Shown: positions 1-8,763 of the stretch, in pieces
Layout of the letters: each line of letters opens with the position of its first letter
Numbering within the stretch: the first letter of the stretch is position 1
DNA from: Streptomyces lichenis
GTDB taxonomy: Bacteria; Actinomycetota; Actinomycetes; Streptomycetales; Streptomycetaceae
DNA: 64,000 nt
Direction of reading: 5' to 3'
Assembly (NCBI RefSeq): GCF_023218175.1
Contig: NZ_JALPTH010000009.1
Location: 1 to 64,000, forward strand
Made by a program: the position numbers and the translations under genes
The notes under the pieces: generated by a model
Databases searched by the model: none
What the model saw: only the letters and a program-made list of their open reading frames with translations
What the model was told of the DNA's origin: nothing

Positions 1-102
1 CCGACCCCCACCCCCACACCCACCGCCTCGCCCAGCGCCCCGTCCCCGACCCCCACCGAACCCAGCCCCGACCCGACCCGGACCGGCACGGAAGGTCCCT
101 AG
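1..102 (+). CDS. C-terminal end of an unidentified Pro/Thr-rich protein (partial)
   Basis: Reading frame 1 is open from the window edge to TAG at 100-102 and gives 33 residues made almost only of Pro, Thr, Ser, Asp and Glu with PTPTPTPT-type repeats. Such tails are typical of disordered linkers or C-termini of actinobacterial cell-envelope or kinase-like proteins, but the catalytic part lies outside the window, so no function can be given. Its stop codon interlocks with that of the convergent ligase gene in one CTAG. The reading rests only on frame and composition. Confidence 0.5.
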   Translation, partial: PTPTPTPTASPSAPSPTPTEPSPDPTRTGTEGP

Positions 103-1169
103 GAGTCCGCCCCCGAGAGCACCGCGTCCAGGTCGTAGGAGACCGGCTCCTCCAGTTGGTCGTAGCCGCAGCTCTCCGGCGCACGGTCCGGCCGCCACCG
201 GCGGAACTGGGCCGTGTGCCGGAACCGGGTGCCCTCCATATGGTCGTAACCGACCTCGCAGACCCGCTCCGGCCGCAGCGCCACCCAGGACAGGTCCTTG
301 CGGCCGGTCCAGCGGCTCGGCGCTCCCGGCAGCCGGGCCGACTCATGGGCGGCCTCCTCGGCCCAGGCCGCCCAGGGATGGTCCCCGGGGTGCTCCAGCC
401 GCAGGGGTTCCAGCTCCTCCACCAGCTCCGCCCGCCGCTGCGCCGTGAACGCCGCGCACACCCCCACATGCTGGAGGACTCCGGCCCGGTCGTGGAGGCC
501 GAGCAGCAGCGAGCCCACCACCGGACCGCTCTTGTGGAAGCGGTAGCCGGCCACCACCACATCCGCCGTCCGCTCGTGCTTGACCTTGTACATCAGCCGG
601 GCGTCCGGTCGGTAGAGCAGGTCGAGCGGCTTGGCCACCACCCCGTCGAGCCCGGCGCCCTCGTACCGCTCGAACCAGTCCCGGGCCGTCCCGGCGTCCG
701 TGGTGCACGGCGCCAGGTGCACCGGGGGAGTGACGCCCGTCAGCATCCGCTCCAGTGCCGTCCGCCGCTCGGTCAGCGGGGTGTCCATCAGCGAGGCGTC
801 ACCGTCCGCCAGGACGTCGAAGGCGATGAACCGGGCGGGGGTGCGCTCGGACAGCATCCGCACCCGGGAGGCTGCGGGGTGGATACGCTCGGAGAGCCGG
901 TCGAAGTCCAGCCGCCCGTCATGGGCGATCACGATCTCCCCGTCCACCACGCAGCGCGTCGGCAGCCGCTCCAGGAGCGCGTCCACCAGCTCGGGGAAGT
1001 ACCGGGTCAGCGGCTTGCCGGTGCGGCTGCCGATCACCAGCTCCCGCCCGTCCCGGTGCACGATGGCGCGGAAGCCGTCCCACTTCGCCTCGTACTGCAT
1101 CCCGGGCGGGATGGTCTTCACCGACTTGGCCAGCATCGGCTTCACAGGCGGCATCACCGGCAGATCCAT
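99..1169 (-). CDS. ligC: ATP-dependent DNA ligase, LigC type
   Basis: 356 residues. It seals nicked DNA through a ligase-adenylate intermediate. The nucleotidyltransferase motifs are all present in order: KWDGFR at 29-34 with K29 as the adenylated lysine, SRTG at about 49, VVDGEIV near 75, DGVVAKP near 176 and the motif V lysines in YKVKHE near 193. An OB-fold region follows to the C-terminus (GYDHMEGTRFRHTAQF near 309-324). The size fits stand-alone LigC enzymes rather than the three-domain LigD. It is transcribed away from a LigD-type polymerase gene, an arrangement known for actinobacterial break and excision repair sets; no Ku gene is in the window. Start ATG at 1169 was chosen because MPPVKPMLA matches the family N-terminus. 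Confidence 0.9.
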   Translation of the reverse strand: MDLPVMPPVKPMLAKSVKTIPPGMQYEAKWDGFRAIVHRDGRELVIGSRTGKPLTRYFPELVDALLERLPTRCVVDGEIVIAHDGRLDFDRLSERIHPAASRVRMLSERTPARFIAFDVLADGDASLMDTPLTERRTALERMLTGVTPPVHLAPCTTDAGTARDWFERYEGAGLDGVVAKPLDLLYRPDARLMYKVKHERTADVVVAGYRFHKSGPVVGSLLLGLHDRAGVLQHVGVCAAFTAQRRAELVEELEPLRLEHPGDHPWAAWAEEAAHESARLPGAPSRWTGRKDLSWVALRPERVCEVGYDHMEGTRFRHTAQFRRWRPDRAPESCGYDQLEEPVSYDLDAVLSGADS

Positions 1170-1264
1170 GCGCCGATTCTGCCGGAGGTCAGTCCGTTAT
1201 GCCCGCTGGGTATGTCTATGCGCTCAATGTGCGAAGGCACTGGAGTCGCCCTACCGTGGCGACC

Positions 1265-2284
1265 ATGGCGGCCAAGGGAAACGCGGTGGAGCTGCAAGCC
1301 GGCGGGCGGACCGTGCGGCTGTCCAACCCCGACAAGATTTACTTTCCAGAGCGCGGCTTCACCAAGCTGGACGTCGCGCGCTACTTCCTGGCCGTGGGCC
1401 CCGGCATCACCCGCGCCCTGCGGGACCGCCCTACCACCCTGGAGCGGTTCGTGGACGGGGTCGACGGCGAGTCGTTCTTCCAGAAGCGGGCCCCCAAGAA
1501 CCTCCCCGACTGGATCCCCACCGCGCACATCACCTTCCCCAGCGGACGGTACGCCGACGAGATCCGCCCCACCGAGCCGGCCGCCGTGCTGTGGGCCGCC
1601 AACCTAGGCACCCTCACCTTCCACCCCTGGCCGGTACGGGGCGACGCCACCGACCACCCCGACGAGCTGCGCATCGACCTGGACCCCCAGCCCGGCACCG
1701 GCTTCGCCGACGCCGTCCGCGCCGCCCATGAGCTGCGCGGGCTGCTGGACGAGTACGGGCTGCGCGGCTGGCCCAAGACCTCCGGCGGCCGGGGCGTCCA
1801 TGTCTACGTCCCGATCGAGCCGCGCTGGGACTTCACCCGGGTGCGGCGCTGCGCTATCGCGGTGGGCCGGGAGCTGGAGCGCCGGATGCCGGGCCGGGTC
1901 ACCACCGCCTGGTGGAAGGAGGAGCGCGGCGAGCGGATCTTCGTGGACTACAACCAGACCGCCCGGGACCGCACCATCGCCTCCGCCTATTCGATCCGGC
2001 CCCGCCCGCACGCCCCGGTGTCCGCGCCGCTGCGCTGGGAGGAGCTGGACGACGCCGACCCGCGCGACTTCGACCTGGTCACCATGCCGGTGCGGTACGC
2101 CGAACTGGGCGACATCCACGCCGACATGGACGACCACGCCTTCTCGCTGGACGGCCTACTGGAGCTGGCCGCCCGGGACGAGCGGGATCATGGACTGGCG
2201 GACCTGCCGTACCCGCCGGACTACCCCAAGATGCCGGGAGAGCCCAAGCGGGTACAGCCGAGCCGCGCCCGCAAGGAGTCCTAG
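1265..2284 (+). CDS. LigD-type primase-polymerase domain protein
   Basis: 339 residues from ATG 1265. The protein is the stand-alone polymerase domain found in bacterial non-homologous end joining: an archaeo-eukaryotic primase fold that adds ribo- or deoxynucleotides to broken ends. The metal-binding DLD is at 138-140 (RIDLDPQPG), the Ser/His region GGRGVHVYVP follows near 174, and the third acidic residue is in RIFVDYNQ near 225. There is no ligase or nuclease domain, so it would act with the neighbouring ligase. A GTG at 1256 preceded by GGAG (1242-1245, spacing 10) is an alternative start adding three residues; I kept ATG because family members as I recall them begin at MAAKG. The upstream 95 bp must hold both divergent promoters. 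Confidence 0.88.
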   Translation: MAAKGNAVELQAGGRTVRLSNPDKIYFPERGFTKLDVARYFLAVGPGITRALRDRPTTLERFVDGVDGESFFQKRAPKNLPDWIPTAHITFPSGRYADEIRPTEPAAVLWAANLGTLTFHPWPVRGDATDHPDELRIDLDPQPGTGFADAVRAAHELRGLLDEYGLRGWPKTSGGRGVHVYVPIEPRWDFTRVRRCAIAVGRELERRMPGRVTTAWWKEERGERIFVDYNQTARDRTIASAYSIRPRPHAPVSAPLRWEELDDADPRDFDLVTMPVRYAELGDIHADMDDHAFSLDGLLELAARDERDHGLADLPYPPDYPKMPGEPKRVQPSRARKES

Positions 2285-2352
2285 CTCCCCGGGGTTCACG
2301 GCTCCCCGTGGTTCACCAACTCCCTGGGTTCACAGCCTCCCGGCGTTCACAG
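2285..2352. repeat. Degenerate 17-bp tandem repeat spanning a stop codon
   Basis: Four units carry TTCAC at an exact 17-bp period (2295, 2312, 2329, 2346). On the minus strand each unit contains TGA; the last one (2347-2349) is the stop of the DUF1080 gene. Because 17 is not a multiple of three, the repeated TGA triplets fall in all three minus-strand frames. The repeat fills the whole gap between the convergent polymerase and DUF1080 genes. Confidence 0.75.
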
Positions 2353-4596
2353 CTCCTTGATGCGGATGTCCCGGTAGGAGATCACATCGGTGGTGCCGTG
2401 GACCTGGAGCCCGATGTGGCCGGTGGCGTACCGCCGGCCGTCGGTGCCCGGGTCGTCCGCGCGCGGCGGAGAGAAGTCCTGCCCGCCGTTGTTCTCGAAC
2501 TCGTTGATCAGTACGCCGTTGCGGGAGACCGAGTAGTGCTGGCCCTCCACCCGTATCTCGTACTCGTTCCAGGTGCCCTTGGGCGTGACCCCGGCGCCGC
2601 CGAGCCCGACCCGGTCGAAGCCGTACACCGAGCCGGACTTGTACATGTCGCCGTCCGGCCGGTCCAGGATCTGGAGCTCGTGCCCGTACTTGATGGCCAC
2701 CCACTCGGGGCGCGGCTCCTCCGGGTGGTCGTGGACGTAGGGGAAGCGGACGAAGACCCCGGCGTTGGCGTTGCCGGTGCCCGGTGCGTCGTCCCGCCAC
2801 TGCAGCTTCAGCGAGAAGTCGCCGTACTTCCGCTGCGGCAGCCACAGCATGCCCATGCCGGGCACGGTGCTGCTGCTGGTCATCGACCCGTCGCCGTTCA
2901 GCGCGAAGGCGCCGCCGCCGACCTGCTGCCACTTCGCGAAGGACTTCGCCGTCCCGTCGAACAGCGGCCGGTAGCCCTCGGTCTGGCCGGGGGTGCCGAT
3001 ACCGGACTGCTTCGCCGCCTGGTACACCGCCTTGTGCTCGCGGGCGTCGATCACGCCCTCGGTCAGCAGCCGGTCCAGGACGCCGTCCACATGCTTCAGG
3101 AACAGCGCCTGCGAGGACCAGTCCTTCTCGTCCTCGATCAGCTCGCCGACGGTGCACCGGGAGCGGGTCATCCGGTTGGGCACTCCGCTGTCCACCGTGC
3201 CGACGAAGACGGTCGCCCGCTCGTCCAGCTCCGGGCAGTTCGGCGCGGGCACCCCGCCGCCCTCGGCCACATGGAAGGAGAGCTGCTTGGCCGCCGAGGT
3301 GTTGCCGGCCTTGTCGGTCGCCCGGTGCCGCACCGTGTGGTAGCCGGTCCGGTCCACCACCAGCGGCGCGGTGTACGCCAGATACGGGCCGCCGTCGAGG
3401 GAGAACTCGACCCGGTCCACCCCGGAGCCGGTGTCCGTGGCGGACACCGTCACGGTGGCCCGCCCCACATACGCCCCGTCCGAGTTGACCGTCCCGGTGA
3501 GCGCGGCCAGGGACTGCGGCGGTTCGCGGTCCTCCACCGGCGGGGCGACCACGGTGAAGCGGACGTCCTTCTCCGCCGCCGCGTTCCCCGCCTTGTCGGT
3601 GGCCCGGTAGCGGACGGTGTGCGCACCGGCCGCGTGGACCATCACCGGGGCGGTGTAGGTCTGCCAGGCACCGGAGGCGCCCAGCGCGTACTGGACGGTG
3701 TTGACCCCGGAGCCGGTGTCGGAGGCGGTGACGGTGACCGTGGCCATCCCCACGTACCGGCCCTCGGCGTCCTTCTCGCCGGTCACCGTGGCCGAGGTCT
3801 CCGGCGGGGTGGTGTCGTCCGTCGGCGGCGCGGCGACGGTGAACTCGACGGACTTCTCGGCCGCCACATTGCCCGCCTTGTCGGTGGCCCGGTAGCGGAT
3901 CCGGTGGTCGCCGACCTCGTGCACCATCACCGGGGCCGCGTAGGTCTGCCAGGGCCCGTCGGCCCCGACCGCGTACTCGATCCGCTGCACCCCCGAGCCG
4001 GCGTCGGTGGCGGTGACCGCCACCGTGGCATGGCCTATGTAGTCGCCGTCCGCGTTCTGCTCGCCCTGCACGGCCGCCGAGGTCTCCGGCGCGGTGGTGT
4101 CCTCACCGCCACCGCCGTCGGTGACCGTCAGCACGCCCTGCATCTGGCCGTGGCCCGGGATGGTGCAGTAGAAGCGGTACTTCCCCGGGGTCAGCACCAC
4201 CTGGGCGGTGTGCTTGCCGCCCTCGGCGTCACCGGGGTTGGCCAGGATGTTCAGCTGGACGTCGTTGTTGTACTGGGAGTCGGAGACATCGAAGGTCAGG
4301 GTGTGCGGCATCCCGGTGGTGTTGCCGGTGGCCGTGCTGTTCTCGAAGACGATGGTCGCCGGGCCGGCCACCGCCGTCTGCGGCATCGTCAGGTAGTGGT
4401 CGACCGGGTCCCCGGCCGTCCAGGTCAGCACCTGCTCGGCCGCGGCGGCGGGGCCCTCGCGCTCCGCGTCCCGGCCGTAGGCCGAGCCGGCGGTCAGCCC
4501 CACCACCAGCAGCAGTGATCCCAGCACCGCCGTCCACAGCCGCGAGCGGTGCCTCCGCTCCCGCCTCACCGGGGTCCTCCTCTGCTCTTGTCTCAC
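2347..4596 (-). CDS. Secreted/anchored cupredoxin + three Ig-like repeats + DUF1080 (3-keto-glycoside hydrolase-like)
   Basis: 749 residues from GTG 4596, whose GTGA overlaps the stop of the upstream gene (4593-4595). One membrane segment (WTAVLGSLLLVVGLTAG, about 22-38) indicates export. Residues about 55-155 form a blue-copper domain with the ligand set MPHT..., YCTIPGHGQM (His, Cys, His, Met). Three ~95-residue repeats follow, each ending near YRATDKAGN or HRATDKAGN (OmpL47-type Ig-like). The last ~210 residues, from GYRPLFDGT, are DUF1080 (PF06439), a concanavalin-like fold in which some members hydrolyse 3-keto-glycosides. Copper binding and sugar chemistry on one exported chain suggest electron transfer from the partner dehydrogenase; that is inference. 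A longer ATG start at 4665 is possible but lies inside the upstream gene. Confidence 0.85.
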   Translation of the reverse strand: MRQEQRRTPVRRERRHRSRLWTAVLGSLLLVVGLTAGSAYGRDAEREGPAAAAEQVLTWTAGDPVDHYLTMPQTAVAGPATIVFENSTATGNTTGMPHTLTFDVSDSQYNNDVQLNILANPGDAEGGKHTAQVVLTPGKYRFYCTIPGHGQMQGVLTVTDGGGGEDTTAPETSAAVQGEQNADGDYIGHATVAVTATDAGSGVQRIEYAVGADGPWQTYAAPVMVHEVGDHRIRYRATDKAGNVAAEKSVEFTVAAPPTDDTTPPETSATVTGEKDAEGRYVGMATVTVTASDTGSGVNTVQYALGASGAWQTYTAPVMVHAAGAHTVRYRATDKAGNAAAEKDVRFTVVAPPVEDREPPQSLAALTGTVNSDGAYVGRATVTVSATDTGSGVDRVEFSLDGGPYLAYTAPLVVDRTGYHTVRHRATDKAGNTSAAKQLSFHVAEGGGVPAPNCPELDERATVFVGTVDSGVPNRMTRSRCTVGELIEDEKDWSSQALFLKHVDGVLDRLLTEGVIDAREHKAVYQAAKQSGIGTPGQTEGYRPLFDGTAKSFAKWQQVGGGAFALNGDGSMTSSSTVPGMGMLWLPQRKYGDFSLKLQWRDDAPGTGNANAGVFVRFPYVHDHPEEPRPEWVAIKYGHELQILDRPDGDMYKSGSVYGFDRVGLGGAGVTPKGTWNEYEIRVEGQHYSVSRNGVLINEFENNGGQDFSPPRADDPGTDGRRYATGHIGLQVHGTTDVISYRDIRIKEL

Positions 4597-7091
4597 TGCT
4601 TCGCCCCCCTCACGAGCTGTCCGGCGGCCGGTGTGGGCTCGCCTCCGGTGTAGGTCACGCGCCACAGCGCGGAGTTGGCGTCGGAGGTGAAGAAGCCGCG
4701 GCCATAGTCCAGGACGTAGAGTGAACCGTCCGGGGCGAACTTCCAGTCCATCAGGTTGCGGATGCCGCCCGCGCCCACCGGAATGATCTTCCGCAGGGAC
4801 TCGGCGTGCACCGGCAGCCCGCCCTTGCCGACCGTCTTGGGATCAGTGAGCACCGCGTGGCGCGGCTGGTCGCCGTCGTAGAAGTCGCCGACGAACCACT
4901 TGCCGTCCCAGTAGGCCGGCCACTTCACCGTGCTGGTGCTCGCGGTGTCGTACCGGTAGACCGGGCCGTTCATCGTCGCCTGCCCGCCGCCCTTCAGCCA
5001 GGGCAGCAGCAGCTTCTGCTCCTCCGTCTTGTAGCTGGGCACCCCGGCCGCGTCGCGCGGGTAGTCCACGCCGCCGCCCTGGGGGGAGTACCAGATGGTG
5101 TTGGGGGTGATCGGCGGCAGGTTGACCAGGCCGTCGTTGTTGGGCGACTCGTTCTTGGGCTTGGCGCAGTCGTACCAGCCCAGCGGCTGGGCCGGGTCGG
5201 GGAGATTGCGGTCCCGGTAGGGCTGGTTGTTGCCCATGCAGTACGGCCAGCCGTGGTTGCCCGCCCTGGTGATCGCCGCGAAGGTGTCGTACTTCGCCGG
5301 GCCCCAGGTGGTGGACGGCGCCCCGGCGTCCGGGCCGACCCATCCCGCGTAGAGGATGTTCGTCGTCTTGTCGACAAAGATCCGTGCCGGGTTGCGCACC
5401 CCCATCACATAGATCTCGCCCCGGGTCTTGCCCCCGCCCTCGTCCGGCTCCCGGCCGGTGAAGAGGTTTCCGGCCGGGATGGTGTAGGTGCCGTCGTCCT
5501 CGGGGTGGATGCGCAGGATCTTGCCGTTGAGGTTGTGGGTGTTGCCCGAGGTGCGGCGGGCGTCGGCGAAGGAGACGCCCTTGAAGTTCGGCTGCGGGTT
5601 GTTGCCCGAGTAACCGCCGCTGAAGCCGCTGGAGTTGTTATCACCGGTGGCGATGTAGAGGTTGCCCTGGGCGTCCCAGGCCATCCCGCCGCCCGCGTGG
5701 CAGCAGCTGTGGATCTGCACCGGCCACTTCAGCAGCACCTTCTCGCTGGCCGGGTCCAGCTTGTTGGTGGCGAGGTCCAGGGTGAAGCGGGAGACATACC
5801 GCTCACCCATATGGGTGTCCCGGTTGATCCGGGCATGCGGGGTGTAGTGCAGATACACCCAGCCGTTGGAGAGGAAGCCCGGGTCCAGCTCGATGCCGAG
5901 CAGCCCCTCCTCGTTCTTCACCAGTTCGTCGCCGCCGCCCTTGTTGCCGAAGACGGTCAGCGCCCCGGCGAGGGTGACCTGCCCGGTCCTCGGGTCGTAG
6001 ACATGGATCTCGCCCCGGCCTTTGCCGATGTCCGGGTTGCTCCAGTCGGTCACCACCGGCCGGGAGGAGTCCGCGCCGCCCCGCCCGATGTACAGCAGCC
6101 GCCCGTCCGGCGCGGCGACCAGGCCGTGCGGCTCGCCGATCTGGTCGTTCTGCCCGGGCTGGTTGGGCTTGGTGACCCGCTCGGCCTGGTAGTGGGCGTT
6201 GATCGTCGCCTTGCAGTCGGCGCGGGAGAGCCGGGTCGTCCACAGCAGCGCCCCGCGCAGATGCTCGCGGAAGTCGGTCTCCGCGTAGGCGTCGGCGGTG
6301 CCGCCCATCGCGGTGTAGAAGGAGCGGCCCCCGTCGTAGTCCCGGCACCAGGAGACCGGGTGGTCCCAGCCGTTGGCGCTCGCGCCCGGTGCGTAGCTGC
6401 TCTCCCGCACCCGGGCCACGGTGTGCACCGCGCCGGACGGGTTGGTCTGCCAGTTGAACCACGTGTCGGCGCGCTTCCAGTTCAGCGGCAGCCCCCGGGT
6501 GGCCGGATGCGTACGGTCGCCGACCTCGACGGTGGCGCGCTGCACCGCCGTCGGGCTGCCGGCGGCCGGACGGGCCCCCACCAGTCCGGTGAACCAGTCC
6601 GAATAGGGCTCGGTGCGCGCGGCGTCGTGCACGCCGAGGAAGCCGCCGCCGGCCTCCAGATACGCCTCCAACCCGGCCTCCTGCGCGGGGTCGAGCACAT
6701 CCCCGCCCCCGGTCAGGAAGACCACGGCGTTGTACTTCCCGAGCTTGCGGGCGTCGGTGAAGACGGAGGCGTCGTCGGTCGCCTCGGTGGCGAACCGCTG
6801 AGCCGCCGGACCGGTCCGCCCGATCGCCTCGACCGCGGCGATGCCCGCGTCCACGGTCGGTGCCTCGGCGGTCGCCGAGGCATGGAAGACCAGCACCCGG
6901 ACGTTGTCCCCGCCCGGCGGAGACGGCAGGGACAACGTTGTCCAGGACGGTGGATCCTGTGGCTCGGGTCCCTGCCTCGGCTCGGCCGTGGCGGCCGTAC
7001 CGCCGAGCAGGGACGCCGCCAGCACACCCGCGGCGACCGCCGCGGTCAGCGCCCGGCGGGATCCCGACCGGCGATGTGGTGCTCTGCGCAT
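4593..7091 (-). CDS. Secreted ThuA-domain / PQQ-type sugar dehydrogenase fusion
   Basis: 832 residues with a signal peptide (RRALTAAVAAGVLAASLLGGTAATAEP, cleavage near 36). Residues about 64-295 are a ThuA-like glutamine-amidotransferase-fold domain (FLTGGGD, GGFLGVHDAA, WCRDYDGGRSFYTAMG). From about 310 a six-bladed soluble glucose-dehydrogenase propeller follows: GLVAAPDG, LLGIELDPGF, SCCHAGGGMAW with the His expected as catalytic base, IATGDN, GVRNPARI with the Arg-Asn pair, and a closing GSLYVLDYGRG. ThuA proteins belong to 3-keto-sugar (trehalose) utilisation, and DUF1080, the next gene, to 3-keto-glycoside cleavage. Translation of the two is coupled by GTGA. Whether PQQ or another cofactor is used cannot be read here. 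A GGTGGGTGAG ribosome site precedes ATG 7091. Confidence 0.9.
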   Translation of the reverse strand: MRRAPHRRSGSRRALTAAVAAGVLAASLLGGTAATAEPRQGPEPQDPPSWTTLSLPSPPGGDNVRVLVFHASATAEAPTVDAGIAAVEAIGRTGPAAQRFATEATDDASVFTDARKLGKYNAVVFLTGGGDVLDPAQEAGLEAYLEAGGGFLGVHDAARTEPYSDWFTGLVGARPAAGSPTAVQRATVEVGDRTHPATRGLPLNWKRADTWFNWQTNPSGAVHTVARVRESSYAPGASANGWDHPVSWCRDYDGGRSFYTAMGGTADAYAETDFREHLRGALLWTTRLSRADCKATINAHYQAERVTKPNQPGQNDQIGEPHGLVAAPDGRLLYIGRGGADSSRPVVTDWSNPDIGKGRGEIHVYDPRTGQVTLAGALTVFGNKGGGDELVKNEEGLLGIELDPGFLSNGWVYLHYTPHARINRDTHMGERYVSRFTLDLATNKLDPASEKVLLKWPVQIHSCCHAGGGMAWDAQGNLYIATGDNNSSGFSGGYSGNNPQPNFKGVSFADARRTSGNTHNLNGKILRIHPEDDGTYTIPAGNLFTGREPDEGGGKTRGEIYVMGVRNPARIFVDKTTNILYAGWVGPDAGAPSTTWGPAKYDTFAAITRAGNHGWPYCMGNNQPYRDRNLPDPAQPLGWYDCAKPKNESPNNDGLVNLPPITPNTIWYSPQGGGVDYPRDAAGVPSYKTEEQKLLLPWLKGGGQATMNGPVYRYDTASTSTVKWPAYWDGKWFVGDFYDGDQPRHAVLTDPKTVGKGGLPVHAESLRKIIPVGAGGIRNLMDWKFAPDGSLYVLDYGRGFFTSDANSALWRVTYTGGEPTPAAGQLVRGAKQ

Positions 7092-7144
7092 TGCTCACCC
7101 ACCTTCGTAGGTCACACCCTCAGGGGTCACAGCAAACGCCGATG

Positions 7145-7173
7145 AAGCTAGACCTCTTCTTCGGACAGGCCAA
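7145..7173 (-). promoter_or_regulatory. Candidate promoter for the ThuA/DUF1080 operon
   Basis: On the minus strand TTGGCC (7173-7168) and TAGCTT (7150-7145) are separated by exactly 17 bp, about 55 bp upstream of ATG 7091. This is a vegetative sigma-type fit read by eye only; no second feature such as a repeat supports it. Confidence 0.35.
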
Positions 7174-7298
7174 GAGCTTCGCAGTAATTCGGCGAACTTT
7201 GTCCTGGCTGTGGAAAAACGGTTCTGCTAGCGCTACGGTGTGCCCGGCCCGGGGGCTCATTACCCCGTCATCCTCCGCACCGCACAGGGGAGTTCGGC

Positions 7299-8366
7299 AT
7301 GGACGGCGAGAACAGCGGCATGGCCGGCGGTATGGGCAGACGGAGCTTCAGCCGCCGCCTGCTGACCGGGGGAGCGGTGGCGGCGGCCGGGCTGACATCG
7401 TTGTCGCTGTCCGGGGCCGCGGGTACCGGGCAGGCCGCCGCGGCGCCCGCCGCCGCCACCCCGCCCCGTACCGCCCCGGCGGGCGGCCAGGTGCGCCACC
7501 TGCGGATGTACGCCGAGAAGCTGCCGGACGGTCAGCTGGGCTACGGCCTGGAGAAGGGCAAGGCCTCCATCCCTGGGCCGCTGATCGAGATCACCGAGGG
7601 CGACACCCTGCACATCGAGTTCGAGAACACCCTGGACGTGCCCGCCAGCCTGCACGTCCACGGGGTGGACTACGACGTGGCCAGCGACGGGACCCGGATG
7701 AACCGCAGCCATGTCGAGCCCGGCGGCACCCGCACCTACACCTGGCGCACCCACGCCCCCGGCCGCCGCAAGGACGGCACCTGGCAGGCGGGCAGCGCGG
7801 GCTACTGGCACTACCACGACCACGTGGTGGGCACCGACCACGGCACCGGGGGCATCCGCAAGGGCCTCTACGGGCCGCTGGTGGTCCGGCGGGCGGGCGA
7901 CATCCTGCCGGACAGGCAGTTCACCATCGTCTTCAACGACATGACCATCAACAACCGCCCCGGCCACCAGAGTCCCGACTTCCGCTGCACCGTGGGGGAG
8001 CGGATCGAGATCATCTCCATCACCCACGGCGAGTTCTACCACACGTTCCATGTCCACGGTCACCGCTGGGCGGACAACCGCACCGGACTGCTCACCGGCC
8101 CCGACGACCCCAGCCGGGTCGTCGACAACAAGATCACCGGACCCGCCGACTCCTTCGGCTTCCAGGTCATCGCCGGAGAGCACGTGGGCGCCGGGGCGTG
8201 GATGTACCACTGCCACGTCCAGTCCCACTCCGACATGGGCATGGCCGGACTGCTGCTCATCGCCAAGCCCGACGGCACCATCCCCGGCTACGACCCGCAC
8301 CACTCGGCCGCGACCGCCGAGCCCTCCCCGGACCGCCCCGCGGCCCAAGGCCACACCGGCCACTGA
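7299..8366 (+). CDS. Small laccase (two-domain multicopper oxidase), Tat-exported
   Basis: 355 residues, the size of Streptomyces small laccases (SLAC). A twin-arginine signal [20 protein letters not shown] lies at about 12-31. The four copper-binding blocks are visible: [13 protein letters not shown] (in [11 protein letters not shown]), HTFHVHGH and the C-terminal [13 protein letters not shown] with the type 1 Cys and Met. Two-domain laccases work as homotrimers, oxidise phenols or small reductants and reduce O2 to water outside the cell. The gene is divergent from the cupredoxin/dehydrogenase operon with a 207-bp gap, so a shared electron-transfer role is possible. ATG 7299 follows a CAGGGGAG-like site. 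The last ~45 residues are His/Pro/Ala-rich and probably disordered. Confidence 0.93.
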   Translation: MDGENSGMAGGMGRRSFSRRLLTGGAVAAAGLTSLSLSGAAGTGQAAAAPAAATPPRTAPAGGQVRHLRMYAEKLPDGQLGYGLEKGKASIPGPLIEITEGDTLHIEFENTLDVPASLHVHGVDYDVASDGTRMNRSHVEPGGTRTYTWRTHAPGRRKDGTWQAGSAGYWHYHDHVVGTDHGTGGIRKGLYGPLVVRRAGDILPDRQFTIVFNDMTINNRPGHQSPDFRCTVGERIEIISITHGEFYHTFHVHGHRWADNRTGLLTGPDDPSRVVDNKITGPADSFGFQVIAGEHVGAGAWMYHCHVQSHSDMGMAGLLLIAKPDGTIPGYDPHHSAATAEPSPDRPAAQGHTGH

Positions 8367-8472
8367 CCCGAGCCCGCGCCGGCTCCACCGCGGGTGTCCG
8401 CGCGACGCCGCCGCCCACCGCGTTGATCGGCCGTTGACAGGCCGTTTAGCCGGGCCCGGCAACCTCTTCCGT

Positions 8473-8742
8473 ATGTACACCCACATCCGTATCCACCCCG
8501 AACCGACCGCCCTCACGGACGGCGGCGAGCCCTCCTGGCGGGAGACCGCCCTGTGCGCGCAGACCGGCCCGGAGCTGTTCTTCCCGGAGCCCGGCTCCTC
8601 CACCCGGGACGCCAAGCGGCTCTGCGCGGCCTGCGAGGGACGCGACGCCTGCCTGGAGTACGCCCTCGCCAACGATGAGCGTTTCGGCGTCTGGGGCGGC
8701 CTGTCCGAGCAGGAGCGCCACCGGCTGCGCCGCCAGGGCTGA
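8473..8742 (+). CDS. WhiB-like iron-sulfur regulator
   Basis: 89 residues. Four cysteines at 28, 51, 54 and 60 give the C-X22-C-X2-C-X5-C pattern that binds a [4Fe-4S] cluster, followed by the GVWGGLSEQERHRLRR turn and basic helix used for sigma-factor and DNA contact. The core CAQTGPELFFPEPGSS and LEYALANDERFG is close to WhiB itself, but the N-terminus is shorter and different, so I call it a paralogue. Wbl proteins control development, antibiotic resistance and redox responses. ATG 8473 was chosen since reading further upstream would run inside the laccase gene. A TTGATC-N17-TTAGCC match at 8423-8451 could be its promoter, but the -10 is poor. Confidence 0.9.
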   Translation: MYTHIRIHPEPTALTDGGEPSWRETALCAQTGPELFFPEPGSSTRDAKRLCAACEGRDACLEYALANDERFGVWGGLSEQERHRLRRQG

Positions 8743-8763
8743 ATCGCCCGGAGCGGCGCCGGA

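Noticed and set aside
156..1607. Long plus-strand open frame opposite the ligase gene
   Set aside because: Antisense shadow caused by G/C third positions; composition is Arg/Pro/His-rich with no motif, while the minus strand has all ligase motifs. Several similar antisense frames (for example 1912-4518, 4806-7145, 50028-51803) were left out for the same reason.
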